A stretch of 58,336 nucleotides of DNA from positions 1-58,336 of the forward strand of contig NZ_JAQVZX010000007.1 in assembly GCF_028707975.1 (NCBI RefSeq), given 5' to 3'. The DNA comes from Syntrophomonas sp. (lineage in GTDB: Bacteria; Bacillota; Syntrophomonadia; Syntrophomonadales; Syntrophomonadaceae). The stretch's first letter is position 1, and each line of letters opens with the position of its first letter. A model generated the notes under the pieces. The model ran no database searches and was not told the DNA's origin. It saw only the letters and a program-made list of their open reading frames with translations. Positions 41,040 through 49,742 of the stretch are shown piece after piece. Made by a program: the position numbers and the translations under genes.

Positions 41040-43448
41040 ATGCTCCGAGTAAGGGTCTTGATAAACCTCCCGGCAATTAGCCTGGATCACTCTTATACCT
41101 ATATGGTACCCCAACCATTGAGAGAAGATATAGAGGTGGGGAAAAGAGTACTGGTGGAGCTGGGAAATAGAAAAGTGGAAGCTTTCGTCAGCGAAATCCT
41201 GGGTGAGGAAGAAAGCTCCGTCAATGATGTTACTACAATAAAACCAGTGCTAAAAGTACTTGACCGGGAAGCGATTTTTGACCATAATCTTTTTTTGCTG
41301 GCGGAGTGGATGGCAGAAAGCTATCTTTGCCCGATAAGCCTGGTATTGAAGTTGATGACCCCCCGCCTATTACGCAAGAAAAAGGGAGTCATAGTCACCC
41401 CGGCGTTAAAGCGCGAAGAAATAGAGCTATGGAGTTCCCGACTGATGGCCCAAAGGGAAAGTGATTTCCTGGATTTATTGCTTAAGCGGGGAAATTTGTC
41501 TCTCTATGAAGCTAAAAAATATTTAAGTAATGAAGAGATTAAAGCCTTGGTGGATGAGAATGTAATTAAACTCTCCGGTCATTATTCGGCACAGAGAGTA
41601 GAGAAAATTGGCTATGTTTATGTCCTAAAAGATTTTGATTTGGAGCAGGATTTGCCTTTACTGGAGAAAGCAGCACCCAGGCAGGCCGAAGCTGTCCGGA
41701 TAATTGCTAAAGAGCAAGAAGTTGATTGTATTTTACTGGAGCAATTAATCCCTGCTCGCAGCATAAAATCCTTGCTGGAGAAGAGTTTTATTGAAAGGCA
41801 AAAAAAGAAATCCATTCTAAGCGATAGAATCCTGCAGCTAAACCGGGAACAAGAGACAGCCTATAGAAGTATAAAAAAAGCCTTAATTAATGATAGTGGA
41901 GAAGAATTTCTACTTTTTGGGGTAACCGGAAGTGGTAAGACGGAAATATATATACGCAGTGTGGAAAAGGCGATTCAGCAGGGGAGAACAGCCATAGTAC
42001 TGGTTCCGGAGATAGCCCTGACCCGGCATTTGCTGGCTGATTTTTCTTCACGCATCAAGAATATGGCCGTGATGCATAGTGCCATGGCCGATGGAGAAAG
42101 GCATGCTGAATGGAAAAGAATTCGCCAGGGAGAGGTTGATTTGGTTTTAGGAACCAGGTCGGCGATTTTTGCTCCTCTGCACCGGCTGGGTCTGATTATT
42201 ATCGATGAAGAGCAAGAGAGCAGCTATAAGCAGGAGGATACTCCCAAATACCGTGTTCATGAGGTGGCGCGGAAGCGGGCGGAATTGGATAGAGCCGTTC
42301 TGCTGATGGGCAGCGCTACGCCTTCCCTGGACACACTATACCGAGCGGTAAAAGGGGAAATGAAACTGCTCAGTTTGAAGCAGAGAGTTGCTGAGGCTAG
42401 AATGCCCATCATTCGGGTAGAAAATATGAAGGCAGCAGCTTTATCCCGGCAAAGCCGGGTGATATCACCTTTCTTGTCGGAAAAGCTTGCCACGACCCTG
42501 CAGCGAGGAGAGCAGAGCATCCTTTTTATTAATCGCCGGGGCTATTCACCCTTAAGCCTGTGCCGGAGTTGTGGTAATATCTTATTATGCCCCTCCTGTT
42601 CGGTAGGTTTGACCTACCACCAGGATACAGCTAAAAACCTGTGTCATTATTGCAATTATCAGGCCAGTCCGCCAGTGAACTGTCCATTTTGTGGAAGCCG
42701 CCACATGAGTTATCTGGGCCTGGGAACGCAAAGAGTGGAAGAAGAAAGCCAAAAACTTTTCCCCACCGCCCGTATTCAGCGTCTAGATATGGATAGCAGC
42801 AGAAGAGTGGGCTTCCAGGAAAGTATTTTAGAAAGAATGGAAAAAAGAGAAATCGATATTCTGATTGGTACCCAGATGGTGGCCAAAGGCTTGAACTTTC
42901 CCCATGTATCCCTGGTAGGGATAGTTGATGCCGATAGCATGTTGAATCTACCTGATTTTCGTGCTGCTGAAAGGTGTATTCAACTCTTGCTCCAGGTTGC
43001 AGGCCGCTCCGGTCGCGGCAGTTTACCCGGAGAAGTGATAATACAAACCTTTAATCCTGCTAATCCCTTGTTTTCGATACTACAGAATCAAGACTATCTA
43101 GCCTTTTTCTACCAGGAAATCAAACAGCGTCGTTTATTGAATTATCCCCCCTTTACTCAGCTTTTAAGGATAGTGTGTTCGGCCGAAAGCCCGGAAATGG
43201 CTCAGATGGTGGCAGATGTTTTAAGTAGAGAAATTAATGATATAATTGATGCCAAAGAGGAAGACATTGAAATATTGGGACCAGCACCTTGCCCATTGCT
43301 GAAAATACGCAACCGCTATCGCTGGCAATTAACCCTGAAATGCGAAAATATGTTATTATTGAAAAGCATTGCTCGCTATATAATAGATTATAAGGATTTC
43401 AAAAACACCCAGGTTGAATGGGACTTGAATCCAGTCATGACCATGTGA
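41040..43448 (+). CDS. priA: Primosomal protein N' (replication restart helicase)
   Basis: PriA is a 3'-5' DNA helicase that restarts stalled replication forks. The 802-aa product has an N-terminal DNA-binding domain, Walker A GVTGSGKTE near 295, IIDEEQESSYK (DEAH-type box), and two zinc sites formed by eight cysteines near 510-560 (CRSCGNILLCPSC ... CHYCNYQ ... CPFCGS). The end overlaps the SD of def. Confidence 0.95.
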   Translation: MLRVRVLINLPAISLDHSYTYMVPQPLREDIEVGKRVLVELGNRKVEAFVSEILGEEESSVNDVTTIKPVLKVLDREAIFDHNLFLLAEWMAESYLCPISLVLKLMTPRLLRKKKGVIVTPALKREEIELWSSRLMAQRESDFLDLLLKRGNLSLYEAKKYLSNEEIKALVDENVIKLSGHYSAQRVEKIGYVYVLKDFDLEQDLPLLEKAAPRQAEAVRIIAKEQEVDCILLEQLIPARSIKSLLEKSFIERQKKKSILSDRILQLNREQETAYRSIKKALINDSGEEFLLFGVTGSGKTEIYIRSVEKAIQQGRTAIVLVPEIALTRHLLADFSSRIKNMAVMHSAMADGERHAEWKRIRQGEVDLVLGTRSAIFAPLHRLGLIIIDEEQESSYKQEDTPKYRVHEVARKRAELDRAVLLMGSATPSLDTLYRAVKGEMKLLSLKQRVAEARMPIIRVENMKAAALSRQSRVISPFLSEKLATTLQRGEQSILFINRRGYSPLSLCRSCGNILLCPSCSVGLTYHQDTAKNLCHYCNYQASPPVNCPFCGSRHMSYLGLGTQRVEEESQKLFPTARIQRLDMDSSRRVGFQESILERMEKREIDILIGTQMVAKGLNFPHVSLVGIVDADSMLNLPDFRAAERCIQLLLQVAGRSGRGSLPGEVIIQTFNPANPLFSILQNQDYLAFFYQEIKQRRLLNYPPFTQLLRIVCSAESPEMAQMVADVLSREINDIIDAKEEDIEILGPAPCPLLKIRNRYRWQLTLKCENMLLLKSIARYIIDYKDFKNTQVEWDLNPVMTM

Positions 43449-43459
43449 GGAGGATGGCA

Positions 43460-43912
43460 ATGTCGGTTTACCAGGTTCTAACCGTACCCAATGAGATCTT
43501 GCGCGGCAAAGCCTTGCCGGTAAAGGAGATAAATGCCGGGGTCTTAAGGGTACTGGATAACATGCGCGATACTATGTATGCCGCTGACGGAGTAGGTCTT
43601 GCTGCACCACAGATAGGGATATCCAAGCGTATCATTGTAGTGGATATAGGAGACAATTTACTTGAGCTAATTAATCCGGAAATATTAATGCAAGAGGACA
43701 GTCAACTGGGCTCAGAAGGATGTTTGAGCGTTCCCGGGATTGTCGGAAGAGTAAACCGGGCTAAAAAGGTTCAAGTCAAAGGACTGGATAGGAATGGACA
43801 GGAGCTTAATCTTGAAGCAGTAGATTTGTTAGCCAAAGTATTGCAACATGAAATAGACCACCTTGAAGGGGTCTTATTTATAGACAAGGCGACTGAGACC
43901 AGAACGGAATAA
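43460..43912 (+). CDS. def: Peptide deformylase
   Basis: Def removes the formyl group from new polypeptides. ATG 43460 is 6 nt behind AGGAGG (43448-43453), giving 150 aa; ATG 43454 touches the SD. The three motifs are complete: GVGLAAPQ (44-51), EGCLS with Cys88, and His130-Glu131-x-x-His134 (QHEIDHLEG), which hold the metal. It precedes fmt, the enzyme adding the formyl group. Confidence 0.95.
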   Translation: MSVYQVLTVPNEILRGKALPVKEINAGVLRVLDNMRDTMYAADGVGLAAPQIGISKRIIVVDIGDNLLELINPEILMQEDSQLGSEGCLSVPGIVGRVNRAKKVQVKGLDRNGQELNLEAVDLLAKVLQHEIDHLEGVLFIDKATETRTE

Positions 43913-43951
43913 CCATAATCATAGGGTTAGAAATCAGGTGATATATTAATT

Positions 43952-44896
43952 ATGAGAATCGTTTTTATGGGCACCTCCCATTTTGCCCTACCCTCCTTGA
44001 AAGCTTTAATTGCATCCGAACATGAGATAGCCGGGGTAGTAAGCCAACCGGATAAACCACGGGGGCGGGGCCGCAAAGTTGCACCTACTCCAGTTAAGGA
44101 AATAGCAGATCTAAATGAACTGGAGTTGTACCAGACCCTTAATATAAAAACTCAGGATTCCATTGTACGAATTAAGCTGTGGAAACCCGAATTGATTGTA
44201 GTAGTTTCCTATGGCCAGATTATACCTCTGCCTATTCTGGAGTATCCCCGCTATGGCTGCATCAATGTACATGCCTCTCTCTTACCCCGTTATCGGGGAG
44301 CAGCACCAGTACAAAGGGCCTTGATGGATGGAGAGAAGAATAGCGGTGTGAGCATTATGTATATGGATGAGGGTTTGGATACCGGGGATATTATTATGCA
44401 AAAAGCAATAGCCGTAGATGATAATATCAATCACGGAGAACTGGAAAAAATCCTGGCGGAAAAAGGAGCTGATTTGCTGTTGCAGGTGGTAAATCGCCTG
44501 GCGCAAGAAGGAAAAGTACCACGGGTGGTTCAGGATGATAACCAGGCCAATTATGCTGCCCGAATTAGCAAAGAAGATGAGATAATTAACTGGTCCGAAT
44601 CAGCCAGCGCCATTCATAATCGTATAAGAGCATTAAATCCAGAACCGGGGGCATATTCTTATATTAATGGAACAAAAGTTAAAATATTTGCCAGTAAGGT
44701 GAGAAGTGAAGCAGGAAGTGGGGTGATTGCAGAAGTTATTGAGGTTGATAAAAGCACTTTTAAGGTGCAAACTGGCGAAGGTATTTTAGAAGTATTGGAA
44801 ATTCAAAAAGAAGGCAAAAAGAGAATGCCTACTTCCGAATTTTTAAAAGGTTTTACACTGCACCCCGGGGTCTTGTTGGGATCGAAGGAGGGGTAG
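43952..44896 (+). CDS. fmt: Methionyl-tRNA formyltransferase
   Basis: Fmt formylates Met-tRNA(fMet) with 10-formyl-THF. The 314-aa product has the catalytic triad Asn105, His107 (NVHASLLPRYRG) and Asp143 (GLDTGD), and a C-terminal OB-fold tRNA-binding domain. The DKPRGRGRK loop near 34-42 contacts the acceptor stem in the family. Confidence 0.96.
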   Translation: MRIVFMGTSHFALPSLKALIASEHEIAGVVSQPDKPRGRGRKVAPTPVKEIADLNELELYQTLNIKTQDSIVRIKLWKPELIVVVSYGQIIPLPILEYPRYGCINVHASLLPRYRGAAPVQRALMDGEKNSGVSIMYMDEGLDTGDIIMQKAIAVDDNINHGELEKILAEKGADLLLQVVNRLAQEGKVPRVVQDDNQANYAARISKEDEIINWSESASAIHNRIRALNPEPGAYSYINGTKVKIFASKVRSEAGSGVIAEVIEVDKSTFKVQTGEGILEVLEIQKEGKKRMPTSEFLKGFTLHPGVLLGSKEG

Positions 44897-44900
44897 GGCG

Positions 44901-45653
44901 ATGGAAGCCAAGAAACGAATATACATAGGCTTACTGGCAGCAAGTCTTTTTTTTGCCATATTCGCTCTTTTTCTGCTATGGTATCTAGTAAGTAAACGGG
45001 AGTTTATAGTAAGCCAGTTTCTTTTGCTGCTTATTCTAGCCCTGGTAATTCTATTCTTTCTGATTCTGGCTACCGGTATAGTAGCAATAATATTCATGAT
45101 ATTGAGGTCAAAAAGCATTCCTTCCCTGGAAAATATAACCCAGCTGGCCAATGAAATGCTTTTCCCCCTTACTCTTATTATTGGCCGGCTCATAGGCATA
45201 GAAAAGGAAAAGATACTGCGTTCCTTTATTGCAGTAAACAATTACCTGGTTCGCTGTAAAAAGCTCATACTGAAAAAGGAACAAATCATGTTATTGGTTC
45301 CCCATTGTTTGCAGAATTCAGACTGTCCCCACAAAATAACGGTTGATGTCAATAACTGCAAAGAATGCGGGAAGTGTAAAGTAGGGGAGCTCAAGAAGCT
45401 GGCCCGTGAGCATGGAGCCCTGCTAAAGGTAGCTACCGGTGGTACCTTGGCCAGAAAGTTTATTGAAGAAAATAAACCCCGGGGAGTTATAGCGGTGGCT
45501 TGCGAAAGGGATCTTTCATCTGGAATCCACGATATGGGTTTTTTGCCAGTTATGGGAGTGCTCAACTGTCGGCCCAACGGTCCTTGCTTTAATACTGATG
45601 TGGAACTGGAAAAAGTGAAAATGGCTCTTAATACCATGTGCAAAGGAGGATAA
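44901..45653 (+). CDS. DUF116 membrane protein with cysteine-rich domain
   Basis: A 250-aa protein of the DUF116 family, function unknown. Two N-terminal transmembrane helices (about 8-27 and 38-62) precede a cytoplasmic domain with cysteines in HCLQNSDCPHK and CKECGKCKVGEL, then VACERDL and LNCRPNGPC. The spacing suggests an Fe-S or zinc cluster. It is often next to fmt in anaerobes. Five bases separate it from fmt and four from the next gene, so it is part of the operon. Confidence 0.85.
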   Translation: MEAKKRIYIGLLAASLFFAIFALFLLWYLVSKREFIVSQFLLLLILALVILFFLILATGIVAIIFMILRSKSIPSLENITQLANEMLFPLTLIIGRLIGIEKEKILRSFIAVNNYLVRCKKLILKKEQIMLLVPHCLQNSDCPHKITVDVNNCKECGKCKVGELKKLAREHGALLKVATGGTLARKFIEENKPRGVIAVACERDLSSGIHDMGFLPVMGVLNCRPNGPCFNTDVELEKVKMALNTMCKGG

Positions 45654-45656
45654 AAC

Positions 45657-46334
45657 ATGATCTATCTGATTTTCATTCTTCCCGCTTTAATCTTGTCGTT
45701 TTATGCCCAGTTTAAAGTCAAATCAACCTTTAGCAAGTACTCGAAAGTGCGGTCGGCTCGCGCTTACACTGGGGCTGACGTAGCCACTGCCATATTGAGG
45801 AGAAATGGTATGAGCGGACAGGTTGCGGTAGAAGCAGTAGCAGGCAGCCTCTCTGACCATTATGATCCTAGCGCTAGAACCGTAAGATTATCCGAAGATG
45901 TTTATGGTAGTAATTCTATTGCCGCCATCGGAGTAGCCGCCCATGAGGTAGGCCATGCCATACAGCATAACCTGCAATATGGACCCCTGGAGCTTAGACA
46001 CAAAATGGTTCCGGTTACCAATTTTGCATCCTCGGCCTCATTTCCCATCTTATTATTAGGTTTCTTTCTGCAGATAAGTGATTTGATTTTCGTAGGAATC
46101 ATTCTTTTTTCATCAGTTGTTTTGTTTCATGTGGTCACCTTGCCGGTAGAGTTCAATGCTTCCAGAAGAGCCGTGGTTCAACTTGCGGAGACCGGTCTGG
46201 TAAGCGATGAAGAGGTGCCCATGGTTAAAAAGGTACTGGGAGCAGCAGCACTAACATATGTAGCAGCAGCCCTTTCGGCTATAGCCAATCTGCTCTATTA
46301 TCTGTTGATTTTCATGGGCAGTGGGGACGACTAA
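45657..46334 (+). CDS. YugP-type membrane zinc metallopeptidase
   Basis: A 225-aa integral membrane protease of the DUF2268/YugP type. The HEXXH motif is His96-Glu97-Val-Gly-His100 in AAHEVGHAIQH, followed by four further hydrophobic segments. A third ligand is probably the Glu of LPVEFNASRRA. The substrate is unknown. The gene ends the DUF116 unit, and a small repeat element follows. Confidence 0.88.
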   Translation: MIYLIFILPALILSFYAQFKVKSTFSKYSKVRSARAYTGADVATAILRRNGMSGQVAVEAVAGSLSDHYDPSARTVRLSEDVYGSNSIAAIGVAAHEVGHAIQHNLQYGPLELRHKMVPVTNFASSASFPILLLGFFLQISDLIFVGIILFSSVVLFHVVTLPVEFNASRRAVVQLAETGLVSDEEVPMVKKVLGAAALTYVAAALSAIANLLYYLLIFMGSGDD

Positions 46335-46364
46335 TATTTTGCCTGGAATCCCGCGATGAAATAT

Positions 46365-46449
46365 TGATGTCACAGCAAAAAGTAATAAATACTATTTTGC
46401 TTCTATAATAATACAAGCTGTAGGTAACATAAAGAGTTTTTGCAGTGGA
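46365..46449 (-). repeat. Short MITE-like element, 85 bp, both ends
   Basis: TGATGTCACAGCAAAAAGTA begins it and GAGTTTTTGCAGTGGAG ends it. The inside is AT-rich and has no linker or hairpin cassette. It is inserted between yugP and the rsmB SD. Confidence 0.75.
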
Positions 46450-46501
46450 GAAAATACAACGCGCTTATGTAGTTTAAAGATCCATGAGGTGAGAAAAAGA
46501 A

Positions 46502-47881
46502 TTGACAGTGAAAAAAAGCCCCCCGGCGAATAAAGCCCGAATAATGGCCGTGGAAATAGTTTATGAGGTAATGGAAAAGGGTGCCTTTGCCAACCTGACC
46601 CTGGCTAAAATGCTTCGTAACTCAAGTTTTTCAGCAGCAGATCGGCACCTGCTTACAGATATTGTAAACGGGACTGTTCGTATGATTAAGCACCTTGATT
46701 GGGTGCTTGAATTTTTTTTACGCGGTTCCATAGAGAAGCAGAATCCCTGGTTGTTGAGTATCCTCAGGACCGCTCTATACCAGTTAATGTTTTTGGACAG
46801 GGTACCTGATTATGCCCTGGTCAATGATGCTGTAGAAATAAGTCGCCAGAAGATGGGGGCGAAAATGGCCGGGGTAAGCAATGCAGTCTTGCGAAATATA
46901 AGCAGGAACCTGGATAAAATCAAGTATCCGGATGAACCCCTTGGCTTCTATTCCATATATTATTCCCACCCAAAATGGATGGTTAAGTTATGGCTGGATA
47001 CATTTGGACCGCAGGCCAGTGAAACTCTTCTAGCCTATAACAACAGTCGTCCACAGGTGGTTTTACGCTGCAACTTTTTAAAGTGCAACCGGGAGGAGCT
47101 TATAGAAAAATTATGGGAAGAAGGCTTTAAAGCCCAGACCAGTCCATTAACTACATGGGGAATAGTGCTGGAAGACAGCCCGCAAGCAATAAGCGAAACG
47201 GCATCCTTTAAGAAAGGTTGTTTCTATATACAAAATGATGCTTCCATGCTGGCGACAGCCATTTTAAATCCACCAGCAGGGGCGCGAGTGCTTGACCTTT
47301 GCTGTGGAGTGGGAGGAAAGACTACTCACCTGGCAGAATACATGAAAAACCAGGGAGAAGTGCTGGCAGTCGAGTTATATTCCCAAAAGCTAGAACTCCT
47401 GCGGCAAAATTGCCAGCGTTTGGGTATAAGCATCGTCAAAAGCCTGGAGCAGGACATAAAAACCCTGGACAACAAAAATGTGATGACTAGCTATCTGCTT
47501 CTGGATGCCCCCTGTTCGGGATGGGGAGTTCTTAATAGAAGAGCAGATGCCCGTTGGCGCAAGAATCAGGAGGAAATAAACGAACTGACCCAGCTTCAGT
47601 CCCAGCTTCTTCGCTGTGCGTCCACAATGGTGGAAAAGCAAGGCTGTTTACTCTATGCCACTTGTACCATTAATCGGGCGGAAAACGAAGAAATCATAGA
47701 AAGATTTTTAGAGAAAAATCAGCATTTTGCCTTGGAGGGTTTCCAGCAAAAGCTTTCATTTTTTCCTCTGGACCAGCAGGATAAAACTAATGCGGCCCAA
47801 GGAATGCTGACCTTGATGTCTGGTAAATATGGAACTGATGGTATGTTCTATGCTTTGATGAGGAGGAAGAATTTTAAATAG
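46502..47881 (+). CDS. rsmB: 16S rRNA m5C967 methyltransferase
   Basis: RsmB methylates C967 of 16S rRNA. The 459-aa product joins an N-terminal NusB-like RNA-binding domain (about 1-140) to a SAM-dependent methyltransferase with LDLCCGVGGKTTHLAE, the DAPCSGWGVL motif IV and YATCTIN motif VI, the last two carrying the two catalytic cysteines. The start is TTG 46502, 8 nt behind GAGGTGAG. It is followed directly by rlmN. Confidence 0.95.
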   Translation: MTVKKSPPANKARIMAVEIVYEVMEKGAFANLTLAKMLRNSSFSAADRHLLTDIVNGTVRMIKHLDWVLEFFLRGSIEKQNPWLLSILRTALYQLMFLDRVPDYALVNDAVEISRQKMGAKMAGVSNAVLRNISRNLDKIKYPDEPLGFYSIYYSHPKWMVKLWLDTFGPQASETLLAYNNSRPQVVLRCNFLKCNREELIEKLWEEGFKAQTSPLTTWGIVLEDSPQAISETASFKKGCFYIQNDASMLATAILNPPAGARVLDLCCGVGGKTTHLAEYMKNQGEVLAVELYSQKLELLRQNCQRLGISIVKSLEQDIKTLDNKNVMTSYLLLDAPCSGWGVLNRRADARWRKNQEEINELTQLQSQLLRCASTMVEKQGCLLYATCTINRAENEEIIERFLEKNQHFALEGFQQKLSFFPLDQQDKTNAAQGMLTLMSGKYGTDGMFYALMRRKNFK

Positions 47882-48955
47882 ATGAACTCAGGAGATAAAA
47901 AACAGCTTTTAGGTTTGGATCTCAATCAAATGGAAGAATTCATGCTCTGCCTGGAGGAAGCCCGTTTTCGAGGGCGACAGGTACATAAATGGATATATCA
48001 GAAAGAATGCAGCTCTTTTTATGAAATGAGTGATATCCCGCGCAATCTGAGAAAAAAACTGGACGAGAAAGCACGGATTTCCATCCCGCGGGTTCTTAAA
48101 CAGAGGGTGAGTAATGATGGCAGTCGTAAATTCCTCATGGAACTAGATGATAAGAAAAAGATTGAGTGCGTTCTTCTACCCCAGAGCAAAGATAAAAAGT
48201 CCAGCTATACCTTATGCCTTTCCACCCAGATTGGATGTCCGATAGCGTGCAGCTTTTGTGCTACCGGCCAATCCGGCTTTCAAAGGAATTTGAAAGCCTT
48301 TGAAATAATAGGTCAGTATTTGGGCTCTAAAAAGGAATTGAGCAAGAGACTGAAATCTGCAAACGGTGAGTTGATAAGTAATGTTGTATATATGGGCATG
48401 GGTGAGCCCCTTCTAAATTACGATGAGGTTCTAATATCAGTTCATATGCTTAATGACCCTAAAGGAATTAACCTGGGTCAGAGGCGGATAACTGTTTCTA
48501 CCTCCGGTGAGGTAGCAGGAATAAAAAAGCTGGCTCAGGAGAATATACAGCTTACCCTGGCTATTTCCTTGCATGCCTGTGACAACTCCTTACGGGATCA
48601 ATTAATTCCTTTAAACCGCAAATACCCCCTCGAAGTGCTGTTCCCAGCGGTGGAGGATTATATCGCTATCACCGGGCGCCGGGTAACTTTTGAATACCTC
48701 CTGCTGGATGAAGTAAATATGAGCCGTAAAGATGCTCAGAAAATGATAAAATTACTAAAACCTTTGCTAGCAAATGTTAACTTGATTCCTTATAATGAAA
48801 TCGAAGGCATTCCCTATAAAAAACCCGAAACAGCGAAAATATGGCAGTTTTGCCAGTGGCTGCAGGATGGCGGTTTGAATGTCAGTATCCGGGAAGAAAG
48901 AGGTAGCGATATAAATGCAGCCTGTGGACAATTGCGTTCAGAATACTGCAGGTGA
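47882..48955 (+). CDS. rlmN: 23S rRNA A2503 / tRNA A37 C2-methyltransferase
   Basis: RlmN is a radical-SAM enzyme methylating A2503 of 23S rRNA and A37 of some tRNAs. The 357-aa product has the cluster cysteines Cys119, Cys123 and Cys126 in GCPIACSFCATGQSGF, the VYMGMGEPLLNYDEV region and the methyl-carrying cysteine in INAACGQL near the C-terminus. It starts on the base after the rsmB stop. Confidence 0.95.
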   Translation: MNSGDKKQLLGLDLNQMEEFMLCLEEARFRGRQVHKWIYQKECSSFYEMSDIPRNLRKKLDEKARISIPRVLKQRVSNDGSRKFLMELDDKKKIECVLLPQSKDKKSSYTLCLSTQIGCPIACSFCATGQSGFQRNLKAFEIIGQYLGSKKELSKRLKSANGELISNVVYMGMGEPLLNYDEVLISVHMLNDPKGINLGQRRITVSTSGEVAGIKKLAQENIQLTLAISLHACDNSLRDQLIPLNRKYPLEVLFPAVEDYIAITGRRVTFEYLLLDEVNMSRKDAQKMIKLLKPLLANVNLIPYNEIEGIPYKKPETAKIWQFCQWLQDGGLNVSIREERGSDINAACGQLRSEYCR

Positions 48956-49015
48956 TAGTCTTATGGCGTTTGCATCGGTTCTTATTTGTCAATTCGGGCT
49001 TTATTGAGGTTAATT

Positions 49016-49726
49016 ATGAAAGTTGTTGGATTATCGGATCGGGGTTTAAAGCGAAGTAAAAACGAAGATGCTTATTTGATTAAGGAATCCTGGGGACTTT
49101 ATGTCATTTGTGATGGCATGGGTGGTCACCGGGGTGGCGATGTAGCATCTCGATTAGCAATTAAAACAATTAATAGCTGCTTTGAAGATGATTCATCGGA
49201 AAAGAATATTAGTCTTCTCAATCATGGTATTCATCAAGCAAATAAAGTGATTTGGGAGCAGGGATGCATTAATCCGGAATGGCATGAAATGGGAACCACT
49301 ATAACTGCGGCCTTAATTAATGGTCTAAAGTTGGAGATTGCCCATGTTGGAGACAGCGGTTGTTACCACTTTCGCGCTGGCTTGATAAGCAAAATAACCA
49401 GAGACCACACCCTGGCCCAAAAAATGGTAGATCAGGGCATTATTAAGACCTGGGAAAAACGCCAATCTTCCTATAACCATATTCTGACCCGGGCTTTGGG
49501 AGTAGATGAGCATGTGTTGGTGGATAATTATGAACACGAACTCTTGAAGGGGGATCTCTTGCTGCTATGTAGTGACGGTCTAAGCGATATGCTGGAAGAG
49601 GCTGAGATACTGAAGATTGCCTCCAATTTCGATGGTGATTTGAATGAAACAGCTTCCAAGCTCTTACAGCAAACCCTTGATCGAGGTGGTTATGATAATA
49701 TAAGCCTTATATTGATCAGAATTTAA
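49016..49726 (+). CDS. stp: PP2C-type Ser/Thr phosphatase
   Basis: This PP2C (PrpC/Stp) phosphatase reverses phosphorylation by the kinase encoded next. The 236-aa product has the metal motifs SDRGLKRSKNEDAY and DGMGGHRGGDVAS near the start and AHVGDSGCY and SDGLSDML further on. ATG 49016 has GAGGT upstream; an earlier ATG (48986) adds residues not found in the family. Confidence 0.94.
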   Translation: MKVVGLSDRGLKRSKNEDAYLIKESWGLYVICDGMGGHRGGDVASRLAIKTINSCFEDDSSEKNISLLNHGIHQANKVIWEQGCINPEWHEMGTTITAALINGLKLEIAHVGDSGCYHFRAGLISKITRDHTLAQKMVDQGIIKTWEKRQSSYNHILTRALGVDEHVLVDNYEHELLKGDLLLLCSDGLSDMLEEAEILKIASNFDGDLNETASKLLQQTLDRGGYDNISLILIRI

Positions 49727-49742
49727 CCGGGAGGTAAATTGA

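Noticed and set aside
48986-49015. 10-residue N-terminal extension of the PP2C phosphatase
   Set aside because: No SD at 48986, and PP2C proteins of this type start at the MKVVGLSDRG strand.
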